Positions 7,809 to 16,437 of a stretch of DNA of 30,430 nucleotides are shown piece by piece. The DNA lies in the NCBI GenBank assembly GCA_041694275.1, contig JASMTQ010000032.1:1-30430 (forward strand), in the 5' to 3' direction. Under the pieces are notes generated by a model. It saw nothing but the letters and a program-made list of their open reading frames with translations, was not told where the DNA came from and made no database searches. Origin of the DNA: M55B118 sp041694275. Its GTDB lineage: Bacteria; Bacillota_I; Bacilli_A; Izemoplasmatales; Izemoplasmataceae. The first letter of the stretch is position 1; every line of letters starts with the position of its first letter. The position numbers and the translations under genes were made by a program.

Positions 7809-8969
7809 ATGGAAAATTTCGAATACCGTTCACCCACGAAAATCGTTTTTGGAAAAGACCAGCTTGAAACATTGCCTGACCTCATGGAGGCACGAAGCGT
7901 AGGGAAAGTGCTGCTTGTCTATGGACAAGCGTCCATAAAAAAACTAGGGATCTACGATCGCATTCACACGCTTTTGAAAGACAAAGGCATTGACGTTTAC
8001 GAAGAAAGCGGAGTAAGACCCAATCCGGATCTCTCAAGTGTGCTTTCAGGAAGAAAAACCGTGCTTGAAAATGATATTGACTTTATTCTTGCAGCCGGTG
8101 GCGGCTCTGTTGTTGATGCGGCCAAAGCCATTGCGTTTGGCGCAAAGCTTGAAGAAGAAGACGTATGGAAAACATTTATGAACGAAGCCGAATACCAGGG
8201 CGCCCTGCCTTTGGGTGTTGTTCTGACCATTTCTGCTACAGGCAGTGAATCCAATGGAAACACCGTTATTTCTAATGACGAAGCGAACGACAAGAGAAGC
8301 ATCGCAAAAGAAGGCTTACGGCCCGAATTTGCAATCATTGATCCAAGTTATACCTTCAGCGTGCCAAGGCACTACTTTTTCGCAGGTGCGATTGACATCA
8401 TGATGCATATCTTTGAACAGTACTTTTCACCAACCAAGAGAACGGAAACCAGTGATTATATGTCCCTGGGCGTTTTAAAAAGTGTCATTGAAAATACAAA
8501 ACGCATCAGAAACGGTGAAGACGATTATGACACCCGCGCCAACATCAGTTGGGCTGCGACCATAGGATGGAACTGGATTCTTCAAAAAGGTAAAATCGGC
8601 GACTGGGCAAGCCACCGTTTATCCTATCCACTGACCGTACACTACGGTCTTACCCACGGCTACGCCCTTTCCACAATCTTTCCATCGTGGATAGAAACCG
8701 CGCGCATGTACAATCCCGAGGATATGAAACGCCGTCTTGATCTTCTCGCAAGCGAAGTACTCGGAGGCAAGGGCGAAGACGTGGCGGACAAGCTAAGAGA
8801 ACTATTCAGAAGCTTGGGTGCGCCTGCATCTTTCAAAGACAGCGAAATCGACCTTGGTGAGGAAGACGCTGCCAAACTCGCCAAACAGACCGTTGCCCTT
8901 GGGGACGTTGGCAACATGATCAAAATCAACGAATCCATCGCGAAAGAGCTTTACCTGAACGCAAGATAA
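7809..8969 (+). CDS. Iron-containing (group III) alcohol dehydrogenase, YqhD/BdhA type
   Basis: A 386-residue cytosolic oxidoreductase that probably reduces aldehydes to alcohols with NADPH. The N-terminal Rossmann part has AGGGSVVDAAK (about 96-106). The four metal ligands are Asp196, His200, His269 (DWASH) and His283 (LTHGYAL), each exactly two positions later than D194/H198/H267/H281 of E. coli YqhD, and the overall length is the same. The reading frame is open further upstream, but AAAGGAA eight bases before ATG 7809 marks the start; a nearer ATG at 7800 touches that site. Monocistronic, with its own promoter and terminator. Likely role is redox balance or aldehyde detoxification. Confidence 0.92.
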   Translation: MENFEYRSPTKIVFGKDQLETLPDLMEARSVGKVLLVYGQASIKKLGIYDRIHTLLKDKGIDVYEESGVRPNPDLSSVLSGRKTVLENDIDFILAAGGGSVVDAAKAIAFGAKLEEEDVWKTFMNEAEYQGALPLGVVLTISATGSESNGNTVISNDEANDKRSIAKEGLRPEFAIIDPSYTFSVPRHYFFAGAIDIMMHIFEQYFSPTKRTETSDYMSLGVLKSVIENTKRIRNGEDDYDTRANISWAATIGWNWILQKGKIGDWASHRLSYPLTVHYGLTHGYALSTIFPSWIETARMYNPEDMKRRLDLLASEVLGGKGEDVADKLRELFRSLGAPASFKDSEIDLGEEDAAKLAKQTVALGDVGNMIKINESIAKELYLNAR

Positions 8970-8978
8970 TCAATGATC

Positions 8979-9001
8979 GGGGCGCCTAAAGCGCCCCTTT
9001 T
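8979..9001 (+). terminator. Alcohol dehydrogenase terminator
   Basis: A 7-bp all-GC stem (8979-8985 with 8991-8997) with loop CTAAA, followed by TTTT. Confidence 0.8.
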
Positions 9002-9023
9002 AAGAACGAAAAGGAATGGGGTT

Positions 9024-10994
9024 ATGGAAAACTACGAACGCAAGTATTTTGAACTTTTAAGCAAGAAATACCCAAATGTTCAAAGCGCGGCCACGGAGCT
9101 TATCAACCTCTCGGCCATTTTAAACCTTCCAAAGGGTACCGAACACTATATCGCGGATATTCACGGCGAGTACGACGCATTCAACCATTATCTTAAAAAC
9201 GCGTCCGGTATTTTAAGAAGGAAAATAGATGCGCATTTCAAGACACTTCCGCTGAGTGAGAAAAAACGCCTTGCCTTTTTCATCTACTATCCGACGGACA
9301 TGCTTGGAAAATATCAAAAGGCTTTAAGCGGTGAAGCCTATGAAACACTGCTTAGAGACACTTTGAAACAGATGGTTGAACTCGCCCGGATCGTCGTGAG
9401 CAAATACACCAAATCAAAAGTCAGAAAAACCCTGCCAGACGAATTCGCCTATATCATTCAGGAGCTTATCTATGAATCAGACAGAGGCGAAGACAAGGCC
9501 CGCTACTTTGAAGCCATCATCGACGCCCTTTTCAAAACCGAAAGAGAAAAGAAGATGATCGTTGAACTTTCACGGTTCATAAGGAAACTCTCAATCGATC
9601 GACTCCACGTGGTTGGAGACATCTTTGATCGTGGTCCAAAACCGCACATGGTCATGGAAAGACTCATCAGACAAAAAAGAGTCGACGTCCAGTGGGGAAA
9701 CCACGACATCATCTGGCTTGGTGCGGCAAGTGGCTCGCGCCTCATGATTGCGAATGTGCTTAGAATCGCCGCACGCTACAACAACCTTGATTGTCTTGAA
9801 GACGGCTATGGCATCAACATAAGACCGCTTGCGAACTTCGCCAACCGCGTCTATAAGAAAGACACCTGCAAACCGTTTTATCCGAAAAAGGATGTCTCCA
9901 GCGAACCTGGGGGCGGAAAATTCGTCGCAAGGCTTCACAAGGCCATTGCGATCATTCAGTTCAAACTCGAAGGCGAAGTCGTAAGAAGGAACCCTGAATT
10001 CGGTCTTGAAGATAGGCTGATGCTTCACAAAATCGATTATGATAAGGGGACCATCTCCTTAAATGGAAAGAATTATGAATTGAACGACCAATCGTTTCCA
10101 ACCATCGATAGAAACAGTCCCTATAGCCTTACAGAAGATGAAAATGCAATCATGGACCACTTGAGACAGCTTTTTCTTCACAACGAGATGCTTCAAAAAC
10201 ATGTCCGCTTTCTCTTCAGGAAAGGCTCGATGATCCTGCCTATTGACAATACGCTTCTCTTTCATGCCGGGTTTCCCCTGAATGAAGACGGGTCTTTCAT
10301 GGCCCAGAGTATCAGAGGCAAAGCCTACAAGGGCAAAGCCCTCTTTGAAAAGCTCGAACAGATCATCAGAAACGCGTATCTCAACCGTTATGAAAAAGAC
10401 ACCCACGAACGGGACTGGTTCATGTTTCTTTGGCAGGGCAGCGCAAGTCCGCTTTTTGCCAAAGATGCCATGAAGACCTTTGAACGCTACTACATAGAAG
10501 ACAAGACAACCCACAAGGAAATCATGAATCCTTACTTTAACTTGCGTACGCGCACGGACGTCATTCAATCCATTTTGGAAGAATATGATATCCCCTATGA
10601 GAAGGGACGCATCGTAAACGGCCATGTTCCAATGGACGTTACCCGTGGGGAGGACGTCGTACTCGCGGACAAGCATATCTATCTTATAGACGGAGGCATG
10701 AGCAAGGAGTACCAGAAAGCCACCAACATCGGAGGCTACACGCTCATCGCCGATTCGTATGCGTATTACCTTGTCAGTCATAGCCGCTTTTCAACGTACC
10801 AGGCACTCATCGACAAGGAAGAAGACATCGTAAGCGTGCTACACAGTGAAGACTTGAACGAGAGAAGAACTTACGTCTATGATACCGACAACGGAAAAGA
10901 ACTCAAGAGAAAAGTGGATGATCTCGCCCACCTCATAGATTTCTATAGAAGCGGGACACTCAAAGAAAAAGACTACAAACAGAACGGAGCCTGA
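9024..10994 (+). CDS. fbp: Fructose-1,6-bisphosphatase, class III (Bacillota type)
   Basis: A 656-residue cytosolic gluconeogenic enzyme hydrolysing fructose 1,6-bisphosphate to fructose 6-phosphate. Class III FBPases are about 640-670 residues and contain a calcineurin-like metallophosphatase core, seen here as ADIHGEYDAF (near 43-52), VVGDIFDRGPKPH (near 195) and WGNHDIIWLGA (near 220), with GHVPMD further down. No resemblance to class I or II FBPases. ATG 9024 has AAGGA eight bases upstream; the frame extends back over the preceding terminator but that part is not translated. The next gene begins two bases after the TGA stop, so a small membrane protein is co-expressed. Confidence 0.96.
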   Translation: MENYERKYFELLSKKYPNVQSAATELINLSAILNLPKGTEHYIADIHGEYDAFNHYLKNASGILRRKIDAHFKTLPLSEKKRLAFFIYYPTDMLGKYQKALSGEAYETLLRDTLKQMVELARIVVSKYTKSKVRKTLPDEFAYIIQELIYESDRGEDKARYFEAIIDALFKTEREKKMIVELSRFIRKLSIDRLHVVGDIFDRGPKPHMVMERLIRQKRVDVQWGNHDIIWLGAASGSRLMIANVLRIAARYNNLDCLEDGYGINIRPLANFANRVYKKDTCKPFYPKKDVSSEPGGGKFVARLHKAIAIIQFKLEGEVVRRNPEFGLEDRLMLHKIDYDKGTISLNGKNYELNDQSFPTIDRNSPYSLTEDENAIMDHLRQLFLHNEMLQKHVRFLFRKGSMILPIDNTLLFHAGFPLNEDGSFMAQSIRGKAYKGKALFEKLEQIIRNAYLNRYEKDTHERDWFMFLWQGSASPLFAKDAMKTFERYYIEDKTTHKEIMNPYFNLRTRTDVIQSILEEYDIPYEKGRIVNGHVPMDVTRGEDVVLADKHIYLIDGGMSKEYQKATNIGGYTLIADSYAYYLVSHSRFSTYQALIDKEEDIVSVLHSEDLNERRTYVYDTDNGKELKRKVDDLAHLIDFYRSGTLKEKDYKQNGA

Positions 10995-10996
10995 AA

Positions 10997-11317
10997 ATGG
11001 ACGCAACCACCATCGTCATCATCTACACCATAGGCCTTTTATCAAGCCTGCTTATCACCTGGCTGTTTACGAAGATTTCGCTTGCAGCCACAATTCTACC
11101 ATTTACCCTCTACACTACGGCAATGGCTTATTTCTTCATTCAGCCATTTATCAACGACTACGGCATCAACCGCAGTAACTTCTATCTGATGGGCATTCTT
11201 TTCGTACTCATATTGATCACGAACGGTCTTCTCGTTTTTACCATTAAAAAAGACCGTGCATTCAAAGCCCGTCTGAAACAAAAGAAAAAGGAATACAGAA
11301 AGGAAATCTGGGAATAG
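10997..11317 (+). CDS. Small membrane protein of unknown function, coupled to fbp
   Basis: A 106-residue protein not recognised from any family. Three hydrophobic segments (about residues 5-25, 31-51 and 62-84) are followed by a strongly basic cytosolic tail rich in Lys and Arg (about 85-104). It starts two bases after the fbp stop with a GGAG inside the fbp end, so it is probably translated by ribosomes finishing fbp. No catalytic motif is visible. The basic tail would face the cytosol under the positive-inside rule. Confidence 0.75.
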   Translation: MDATTIVIIYTIGLLSSLLITWLFTKISLAATILPFTLYTTAMAYFFIQPFINDYGINRSNFYLMGILFVLILITNGLLVFTIKKDRAFKARLKQKKKEYRKEIWE

Positions 11318-11341
11318 AGGCGTTTTGCGCTTCTATTTTTT
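11315..11341 (+). terminator. Terminator of the fbp operon
   Basis: An 8-bp stem (11315-11322 with 11328-11335, one G-T pair) with loop TTTTG and a run of T. It overlaps the last codon of the small membrane protein gene. Confidence 0.85.
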
Positions 11342-11398
11342 TATGCAAATTATAACACTATTTATAACGATTATGATTTGAGCGTTTTACGTGCAAAG

Positions 11399-11419
11399 AA
11401 CAAGGTGGCTTGTTATAGT
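11399..11419 (+). promoter_or_regulatory. PDH operon upstream promoter with overlapping dyad
   Basis: A perfect 6-4-6 inverted repeat AACAAG-GTGG-CTTGTT (11399-11414) runs directly into an extended -10, TGTTATAGT (11411-11419). No convincing -35 is seen, as expected for an extended -10 promoter. The dyad could be an operator. Function is inferred from position only. Confidence 0.45.
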
Positions 11420-11468
11420 GAAGTTGTAATACGGAAGAGACCGTTTTATTTTTTTCAAAAATTTTATT

Positions 11469-11474
11469 TATAAT
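11469..11474 (+). promoter_or_regulatory. PDH operon proximal -10
   Basis: A perfect TATAAT in a very AT-rich stretch, 26 bases before the pdhA ATG. There is no good -35 at the expected distance, so it may be chance or a secondary start. Between the two candidates lies a weak hairpin, ACGG-AAGAGA-CCGT, followed by T-rich sequence. Confidence 0.35.
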
Positions 11475-11499
11475 AATTATAAATGTAGGAGGCACACTT

Positions 11500-12588
11500 A
11501 TGTTGTTTGATGACTACAATCCATTGGAGAAAAAGCAGCTCCAGATTCTCGACAAGGACGGCAAGGTCGTTAACAAGGACCTTGAACCTGAAATCGACGA
11601 CGAAACACTGCTCAAAATGTACAAAATCATGCGCTTGTCACGCATGTCAGATGAAAAGGCGCTTCAATATCAGCGCCAGGGACGCATGCTTACCTTTGCG
11701 CCCGCAATGGGACAGGAAGCCGCGCAAGTCGGCCCCATGGCCGCGAGCGAAGACAAAGACTGGCTCGTCCAGGCATTCCGCGAAACCGCGGCGCTTCTTT
11801 ATAAAGGCGTCACCGTGGAACAAAACTACCTTTACTGGTACGGAAATGAACGGGGAAGCCGTTATGACGACGGTGTCAACGCAATGCCCGTCAATGTCCC
11901 AATCGGTTCACAGTTCTCACACGCCGCAGGCATCGCCTACGCCGCCAGATACAAAAAAACAGGCGCCGCCGCAATCGCCTATATTGGTGATGGAGGAACG
12001 TCGCATGGTGAATTTCACGAAGGGTTGAACTTCGCAGGAACGAAAGACCTCCCCGTCGTATTCATCATCCAGAACAACCACTACGCGATTTCCACACCGC
12101 GTGAAGCGCAAACCCGCGCTGAAACCCTCGCGCAAAAAGCGGTCGCTTATGGAATTCCTGGCATCCAGGTGGACGGAAACGATCCCCTAGCGATGTACCT
12201 CGCCACAAGCGAAGCCTTGAAACGCGCAAGAAACGGTGAAGGCCCAACGCTTATTGAAGCCGTTACCTACCGTATGGGTCCACACACCACATCCGACGAC
12301 CCTACCCTTTACAGAGAAGATTCGGAAGTTGAAGAGTGGGCAGGCAAAGACCCAATCAAACGCTTCAACAAATACCTTGCCAACAAGAAACTCTGGAACA
12401 AGGAAAAAGACGAAGCCTTGACAAAGGAATACAAGGACACTATCAAAAACACATTCAAAAAAGTGGAAAAATCAGAGCGTCCTACCGTTGATGAAGTCTT
12501 TGATTACACTTATGAAGAACTTACCCCTGAACTCAAGCGTCAAAAAGAAGAACGCCTAAGAGACATTGAAGAAAGCGAGGCTAAATAA
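11500..12588 (+). CDS. pdhA: Pyruvate dehydrogenase E1 component, alpha subunit
   Basis: First gene of the PDH operon, 362 residues, typical for Gram-positive E1alpha. With E1beta it decarboxylates pyruvate using thiamine diphosphate and transfers acetyl to the lipoyl group of E2. The ThDP-binding motif begins at GDGGTSHGEFHEG (near 163) and ends about 30 residues later at IIQNN. The phosphorylatable-loop region YRMGPHTTSDDP is conserved. The protein aligns with E1alpha of the pyruvate enzyme rather than the branched-chain one, but branched-chain activity cannot be fully excluded from sequence. AGGAGG lies seven bases before the ATG. The E1beta gene starts one base after the stop. Confidence 0.95.
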   Translation: MLFDDYNPLEKKQLQILDKDGKVVNKDLEPEIDDETLLKMYKIMRLSRMSDEKALQYQRQGRMLTFAPAMGQEAAQVGPMAASEDKDWLVQAFRETAALLYKGVTVEQNYLYWYGNERGSRYDDGVNAMPVNVPIGSQFSHAAGIAYAARYKKTGAAAIAYIGDGGTSHGEFHEGLNFAGTKDLPVVFIIQNNHYAISTPREAQTRAETLAQKAVAYGIPGIQVDGNDPLAMYLATSEALKRARNGEGPTLIEAVTYRMGPHTTSDDPTLYREDSEVEEWAGKDPIKRFNKYLANKKLWNKEKDEALTKEYKDTIKNTFKKVEKSERPTVDEVFDYTYEELTPELKRQKEERLRDIEESEAK

Positions 12589-12589
12589 C

Positions 12590-13570
12590 ATGGCAGAGAT
12601 AACGCTTTTAAACGCAATCAACAAAACCCTCGACCAGCAAATGGAAAAAGATGAAAACGTCATCGTATACGGCGAAGACGCCGGATATGAGGGCGGTGTG
12701 TTCCGTGTCACCGCGGGACTTCAGAAGAAATACGGTGAAGAGCGCGTATTCGACGCGCCCATCGCAGAAGGTGCCATTATCGGTAGTGCGATTGGTATGG
12801 CCGCAAACGGACTAAGACCAGTCCCTGAGATTCAGTTTTCTGGTTTCATGTTCCCAGGCTACAACCAGATCGTCACCCACATGGCCCGCATGCGCAACCG
12901 TTCACGTGGCAAGTACCAGATGCCTATAACCATCCGCATGCCTTATGGCGGCGGCGTGAACGCACTTGAACACCACTCGGAATCTCTAGAGACCTTGTTT
13001 GCACATATTCCAGGACTCAAACTCGTTATTCCATCAACCCCATACGACGCAAAAGGACTTTTAACCGCCGCCATTCAGGACAATGACCCTGTCATTTTCT
13101 TTGAACCGAAACGGATTTATCGTGCCTTCAAACAGGAAGTCCCTGATGAAGAGTACACCGTCCCAATCGGCAAAGCCAAAGTCGTGCAGGAAGGCTCTGA
13201 CGTCACAGTCGTCGCGTGGGGTGCGATGATGAAAGACACGCTCAAAGCCGCCAAACGTCTCGAAGACGAAGGCTTCAGCGTTGAAGTCATCGACCTTAGA
13301 ACCATCGCTCCGATGGACAGCGACACCGTCATCGAATCGGTCAAGAAAACCGGACGTTTCGTTGTCGTTCATGAAGCCGTTAAAACCCTCGGTATCGGAA
13401 GCGAACTCATCAGCCGTGTCAACGAAGGCGCGTTCTTCCACCTCGAAGCACAGCCAACCCGTGTCACCGGCTTTGACATCACCATCCCGCTACCAAAAGG
13501 GGAGCACCACCAAACCGTAAGCGAAGAAAAAATCTATAAAAAACTTAAAGAAGTCGCCACATTCAAGTAA
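12590..13570 (+). CDS. pdhB: Pyruvate dehydrogenase E1 component, beta subunit
   Basis: A 326-residue partner of E1alpha in the alpha2beta2 decarboxylase, normal length (about 325). Characteristic blocks: VIVYGEDAGYEGGVFRVTAGL near the N-terminus, FDAPIAEGAIIGSAIGMA and PEIQFSGFM in the ThDP-binding domain, then the C-terminal transketolase domain with VVHEA and a PLPKGE end. ATG 12590 follows pdhA by one base; GAGG inside the pdhA end is its ribosome binding site. An in-frame ATG eight codons earlier overlaps pdhA and lacks such a site. Confidence 0.95.
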   Translation: MAEITLLNAINKTLDQQMEKDENVIVYGEDAGYEGGVFRVTAGLQKKYGEERVFDAPIAEGAIIGSAIGMAANGLRPVPEIQFSGFMFPGYNQIVTHMARMRNRSRGKYQMPITIRMPYGGGVNALEHHSESLETLFAHIPGLKLVIPSTPYDAKGLLTAAIQDNDPVIFFEPKRIYRAFKQEVPDEEYTVPIGKAKVVQEGSDVTVVAWGAMMKDTLKAAKRLEDEGFSVEVIDLRTIAPMDSDTVIESVKKTGRFVVVHEAVKTLGIGSELISRVNEGAFFHLEAQPTRVTGFDITIPLPKGEHHQTVSEEKIYKKLKEVATFK

Positions 13571-13582
13571 GGAGGAATCTCC

Positions 13583-14923
13583 ATGATCAACTTTAAATTT
13601 CCGGATGTCGGAGAAGGCATCCACGAAGGACAAATTCTAAAATGGAACTTTGACATCGGGGACGAAGTCGAAGAGGGCGAAACCCTCTGCGTCGTCGAAA
13701 CCGACAAAGTCAACGCCGAAATGCCCGCCCCAGAAGACGGTATCCTCAAGAAAAAAGGTGCCGAAGTAGGTGAAACGATCCATGTCGGTGACGTCTTAGC
13801 CGTCATTGACGATGGTGAAGGGGGAGAAGCCGCAGAGGAACCAGAAGCCGCGTCTTCAGACACCGAAGAGGAGGATGACGACGAGGATGAAAACGTCCCT
13901 GAAGAGAAGAAAAGTGACGAAAACGCATCCGTCGTAGGCTCCATCGAATCCTCAGACGAAGTATTGCCCGCAAGCGATGAGCATACTGCGCAGAAATCCA
14001 CGAAAAAATCAAGTGGAAAAGCGCTCGCAACCCCGGTTGCACGCAAACTCGCCAAGGATCTTGGCGTGGATATCAACACGCTTGAAGGTTCAGGCCCGGC
14101 AGGCCGCGTGATGAAAGAAGACATACGCGCCGCCGCAGGTGAATCAGGCAATACGCAGCCTCAAGCGCAAAAACAACCTTCAGGCGCTACCATGGAAAGA
14201 CCATCCATGCCTCAGATTCCTGAAGAAGGTACGCGACGCGAAAAAATCTCCAAGCTCAGAAAAAGCGCCGTAAAAGCGATGGATACATCGAACCAGGTCA
14301 TCCCAGCAACCACCATCATGGATGAAATCGATGTCAGCGATCTGGCGAAATTCCGCCGCGAACAAAAAGATCTCGCGAAGGATCAGGACGCAAAACTCAC
14401 CTTCCTGCCCCTTATCATCAAAGCGGTCATTCTGACGCTCAAGGACTATCCAATCTTCAATTCAAGCTTCGACCATGAAAGTGATGAAATCGTCTACAAG
14501 GACTTCATCAACATGGGCATCGCCGTGGATACTCCGGATGGACTGATCGTCCCCAACATCAAAGATGCGGATAAGAAATCCATCTTCGAACTTTCCCGCG
14601 AAGTCGATAGACTCGCCAAGGCTGCAAGAGAACGCACCATTCAGCTCTCTGAATTAAGAAACACCACATTCTCAGTCACCAACTACGGTGCGTTTGGGTC
14701 CAAACTCGGAACCCCTGTCATCAATCACCCCGAAGTCGCCATCCTGGGCATGGGTGCGATTGAGAAAAAACCGGTTGTGAGAAACGATGAAATCGTAGCC
14801 CGCGAAATCTTCCCGGTATCCCTTACCATTGACCACAGAATCATTGACGGTGGCGATGGCGGAAGATTTTTGGTACAATTGAAGAAGTACTTGCAAAACC
14901 CAATGCTATTGCTACTCAGCTAG
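13583..14923 (+). CDS. pdhC: Dihydrolipoamide acetyltransferase, PDH E2
   Basis: A 446-residue core of the PDH complex that accepts acetyl from E1 and passes it to CoA. Domains in order: one lipoyl domain (1-78) with the lipoylated Lys42 in ETDKVNAEMP; a linker (79-147) dominated by Glu and Asp in its first half; the peripheral-subunit-binding domain (148-184, ATPVARKLAKDLGVD...GPAGRVMKEDI) that holds E1 and E3; a short Gln/Pro-rich linker; and the catalytic domain (from about 215) ending with the active-site HRIIDGGDGG (His418, Asp422). The acidic rather than Ala/Pro-rich first linker is unusual. A strong AGGAGG precedes the ATG. Confidence 0.96.
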   Translation: MINFKFPDVGEGIHEGQILKWNFDIGDEVEEGETLCVVETDKVNAEMPAPEDGILKKKGAEVGETIHVGDVLAVIDDGEGGEAAEEPEAASSDTEEEDDDEDENVPEEKKSDENASVVGSIESSDEVLPASDEHTAQKSTKKSSGKALATPVARKLAKDLGVDINTLEGSGPAGRVMKEDIRAAAGESGNTQPQAQKQPSGATMERPSMPQIPEEGTRREKISKLRKSAVKAMDTSNQVIPATTIMDEIDVSDLAKFRREQKDLAKDQDAKLTFLPLIIKAVILTLKDYPIFNSSFDHESDEIVYKDFINMGIAVDTPDGLIVPNIKDADKKSIFELSREVDRLAKAARERTIQLSELRNTTFSVTNYGAFGSKLGTPVINHPEVAILGMGAIEKKPVVRNDEIVAREIFPVSLTIDHRIIDGGDGGRFLVQLKKYLQNPMLLLLS

Positions 14924-14936
14924 GAGGAGACTCACT

Positions 14937-16310
14937 TTGAAAAAACACGATCTAGTCATTATCGGTACCGGCCCAGGCGGCTACGTTGCCGCCATCAAGG
15001 CCGCCCAAAAAGGCCTTGACACCGCAGTCGTTGAAAAAGAATCCATCGGTGGCGTGTGTCTGAACTGGGGTTGCATCCCTACAAAGGCCATGCTTCAAAG
15101 CGCCAAATTATACAAAAACATTCTGGACGCCAAAACATTCGGCATCACCGTTGACAAGAAATCCGTTGAACCGGATCTCTCAAAAATGGTGAAAAGAAAA
15201 GACAAAATCGTCAAGAAACTCACAGGCGGTGTAGGCTTCCTCTTCAAGAAAAACGGCGTAACCGTTTATAACGGAGAAGGCGTCGTCAAGGACAAGAACA
15301 CCGTAAAAGTCGGAGACGACACCATTGAAGCCAAAAACATCATCATCGCAACAGGCGCCCATCCGTTCGTCCCACCCATCGACGGCCTTGAAAAAGGCAT
15401 CGAAGACGGCTTTGTCCATACATCCAAGACACTTCTGAATGTCACGGACATGCCTGAAAAACTCACCGTCATCGGTGGTGGCGTCATCGGCATGGAGTTC
15501 GCAACCGTCTATGCTTCCTTGGGTGTAGATGTCACCGTGCTTGAGAAAATGGACGACATCCTGATCGGTGTCGACAGTGAAATCAAGGACGCCTACAAGA
15601 AAACGCTCAAAAAAGCAAAAATCAAAGTCAAGACAGGTGTGGACGTAGAGAAAGTCGAGAAGACTTCAATTACTTACAAAGACGGGGAAGAATCCATCAA
15701 ACTCGACCACACGGCTGTCCTTCTTTCAACCGGCATGAGACCGAACATGAACGGTTTAGATGCCCTTGACCTTGAAACGGAGAAAGGCTTCATCAAAACC
15801 GATGAATCCCTTAAAACAAACATCGAAGGCGTCTACGCCATCGGAGATGTCAACGGCAAGCACATGCTCGCGCATGTCGCAAGCAAAGAAGGCATCGTCG
15901 CCGTAGAAACCATTCTCGGTGAAACGAAAAAAGTCGACTACTCCAAAGTCCCTTCAGGCATCTACACCTTCCCTGAAATGGCGCAAGTTGGCCTCACTGA
16001 AGACGAAGCCAAGAACCAAGGCATCGACTACAAAGTTTCCACCTTCCCACTAAGTGCCAACGGAAAAGCCCTCGCTGAAGGACAATCTGTTGGTATGGTC
16101 AAGATGATTGCGAACAAGACATACAATGAAATCATCGGCGTTCACATACTGAGTGACCACGCCACTGAAATGATCAGTGAAAGTGTGCTCGGCATGACTC
16201 TTGAATCCCGCGCTGAAGACATTGTTGAAGCAATCCATCCTCATCCAACATTATCAGAGATGCTTCATGAAACAGCCCATGGCATCGTTGACAAACCTAT
16301 TCATATTTAA
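14937..16310 (+). CDS. lpdA: Dihydrolipoamide dehydrogenase, PDH E3
   Basis: A 457-residue FAD flavoprotein that reoxidises the dihydrolipoyl group of E2 and reduces NAD+. It has the FAD-binding GTGPGG (10-15), the redox-active disulfide Cys41/Cys46 in GGVCLNWGCIPTK, a second Rossmann motif GGGVIGMEFA, the FAD-contacting AIGDVNG, and the C-terminal active-site pair His436/Glu441 in HPHPTLSE. There is no N-terminal lipoyl domain, unlike some Gram-positive E3 proteins. The start codon is TTG, supported by AGGAGG (14922-14927) overlapping the stop of the E2 gene. Last gene of the operon, followed by a strong terminator. Confidence 0.96.
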   Translation: MKKHDLVIIGTGPGGYVAAIKAAQKGLDTAVVEKESIGGVCLNWGCIPTKAMLQSAKLYKNILDAKTFGITVDKKSVEPDLSKMVKRKDKIVKKLTGGVGFLFKKNGVTVYNGEGVVKDKNTVKVGDDTIEAKNIIIATGAHPFVPPIDGLEKGIEDGFVHTSKTLLNVTDMPEKLTVIGGGVIGMEFATVYASLGVDVTVLEKMDDILIGVDSEIKDAYKKTLKKAKIKVKTGVDVEKVEKTSITYKDGEESIKLDHTAVLLSTGMRPNMNGLDALDLETEKGFIKTDESLKTNIEGVYAIGDVNGKHMLAHVASKEGIVAVETILGETKKVDYSKVPSGIYTFPEMAQVGLTEDEAKNQGIDYKVSTFPLSANGKALAEGQSVGMVKMIANKTYNEIIGVHILSDHATEMISESVLGMTLESRAEDIVEAIHPHPTLSEMLHETAHGIVDKPIHI

Positions 16311-16315
16311 ATTAG

Positions 16316-16342
16316 ACACCTGCATTTTTGCAGGTGTTTTTT
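16316..16342 (+). terminator. PDH operon terminator
   Basis: A perfect 9-bp stem (16316-16324 with 16329-16337), loop TTTT, then six T. Confidence 0.92.
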
Positions 16343-16381
16343 CTTGGCATTTAAAAAGCTGGATTTAGCCTTTGATTAAGT

Positions 16382-16429
16382 AAAACGCTTACTGAAAACG
16401 CTTGACTTTATAATTCTATTTATTATAAT
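16382..16429 (+). promoter_or_regulatory. Lipoprotein gene promoter with tandem AAAACGCTT operator-like repeats
   Basis: TTGACT (16402-16407), 16 bases, perfect TATAAT (16424-16429). The nonamer AAAACGCTT occurs at 16382-16390 and 16395-16403; the second copy touches the -35. The core AANCGNTT resembles operators of LacI-family regulators, including CcpA cre sites, though neither copy matches the full 14-base cre consensus. Confidence 0.7.
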
Positions 16430-16437
16430 GAAGTGAT

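Noticed and set aside
11434..11458. ACGG-AAGAGA-CCGT plus T-rich sequence as an attenuator for the PDH operon
   Set aside because: The stem is only four base pairs with a mismatch before any extension; too weak to call alone, so mentioned only as context.
13534..14151. A 205-codon open frame on the minus strand under the E2 gene, rich in Ser and Pro
   Set aside because: It is the shadow of a well-identified E2 coding sequence with skewed codon use; there is no ribosome binding site or recognisable protein.
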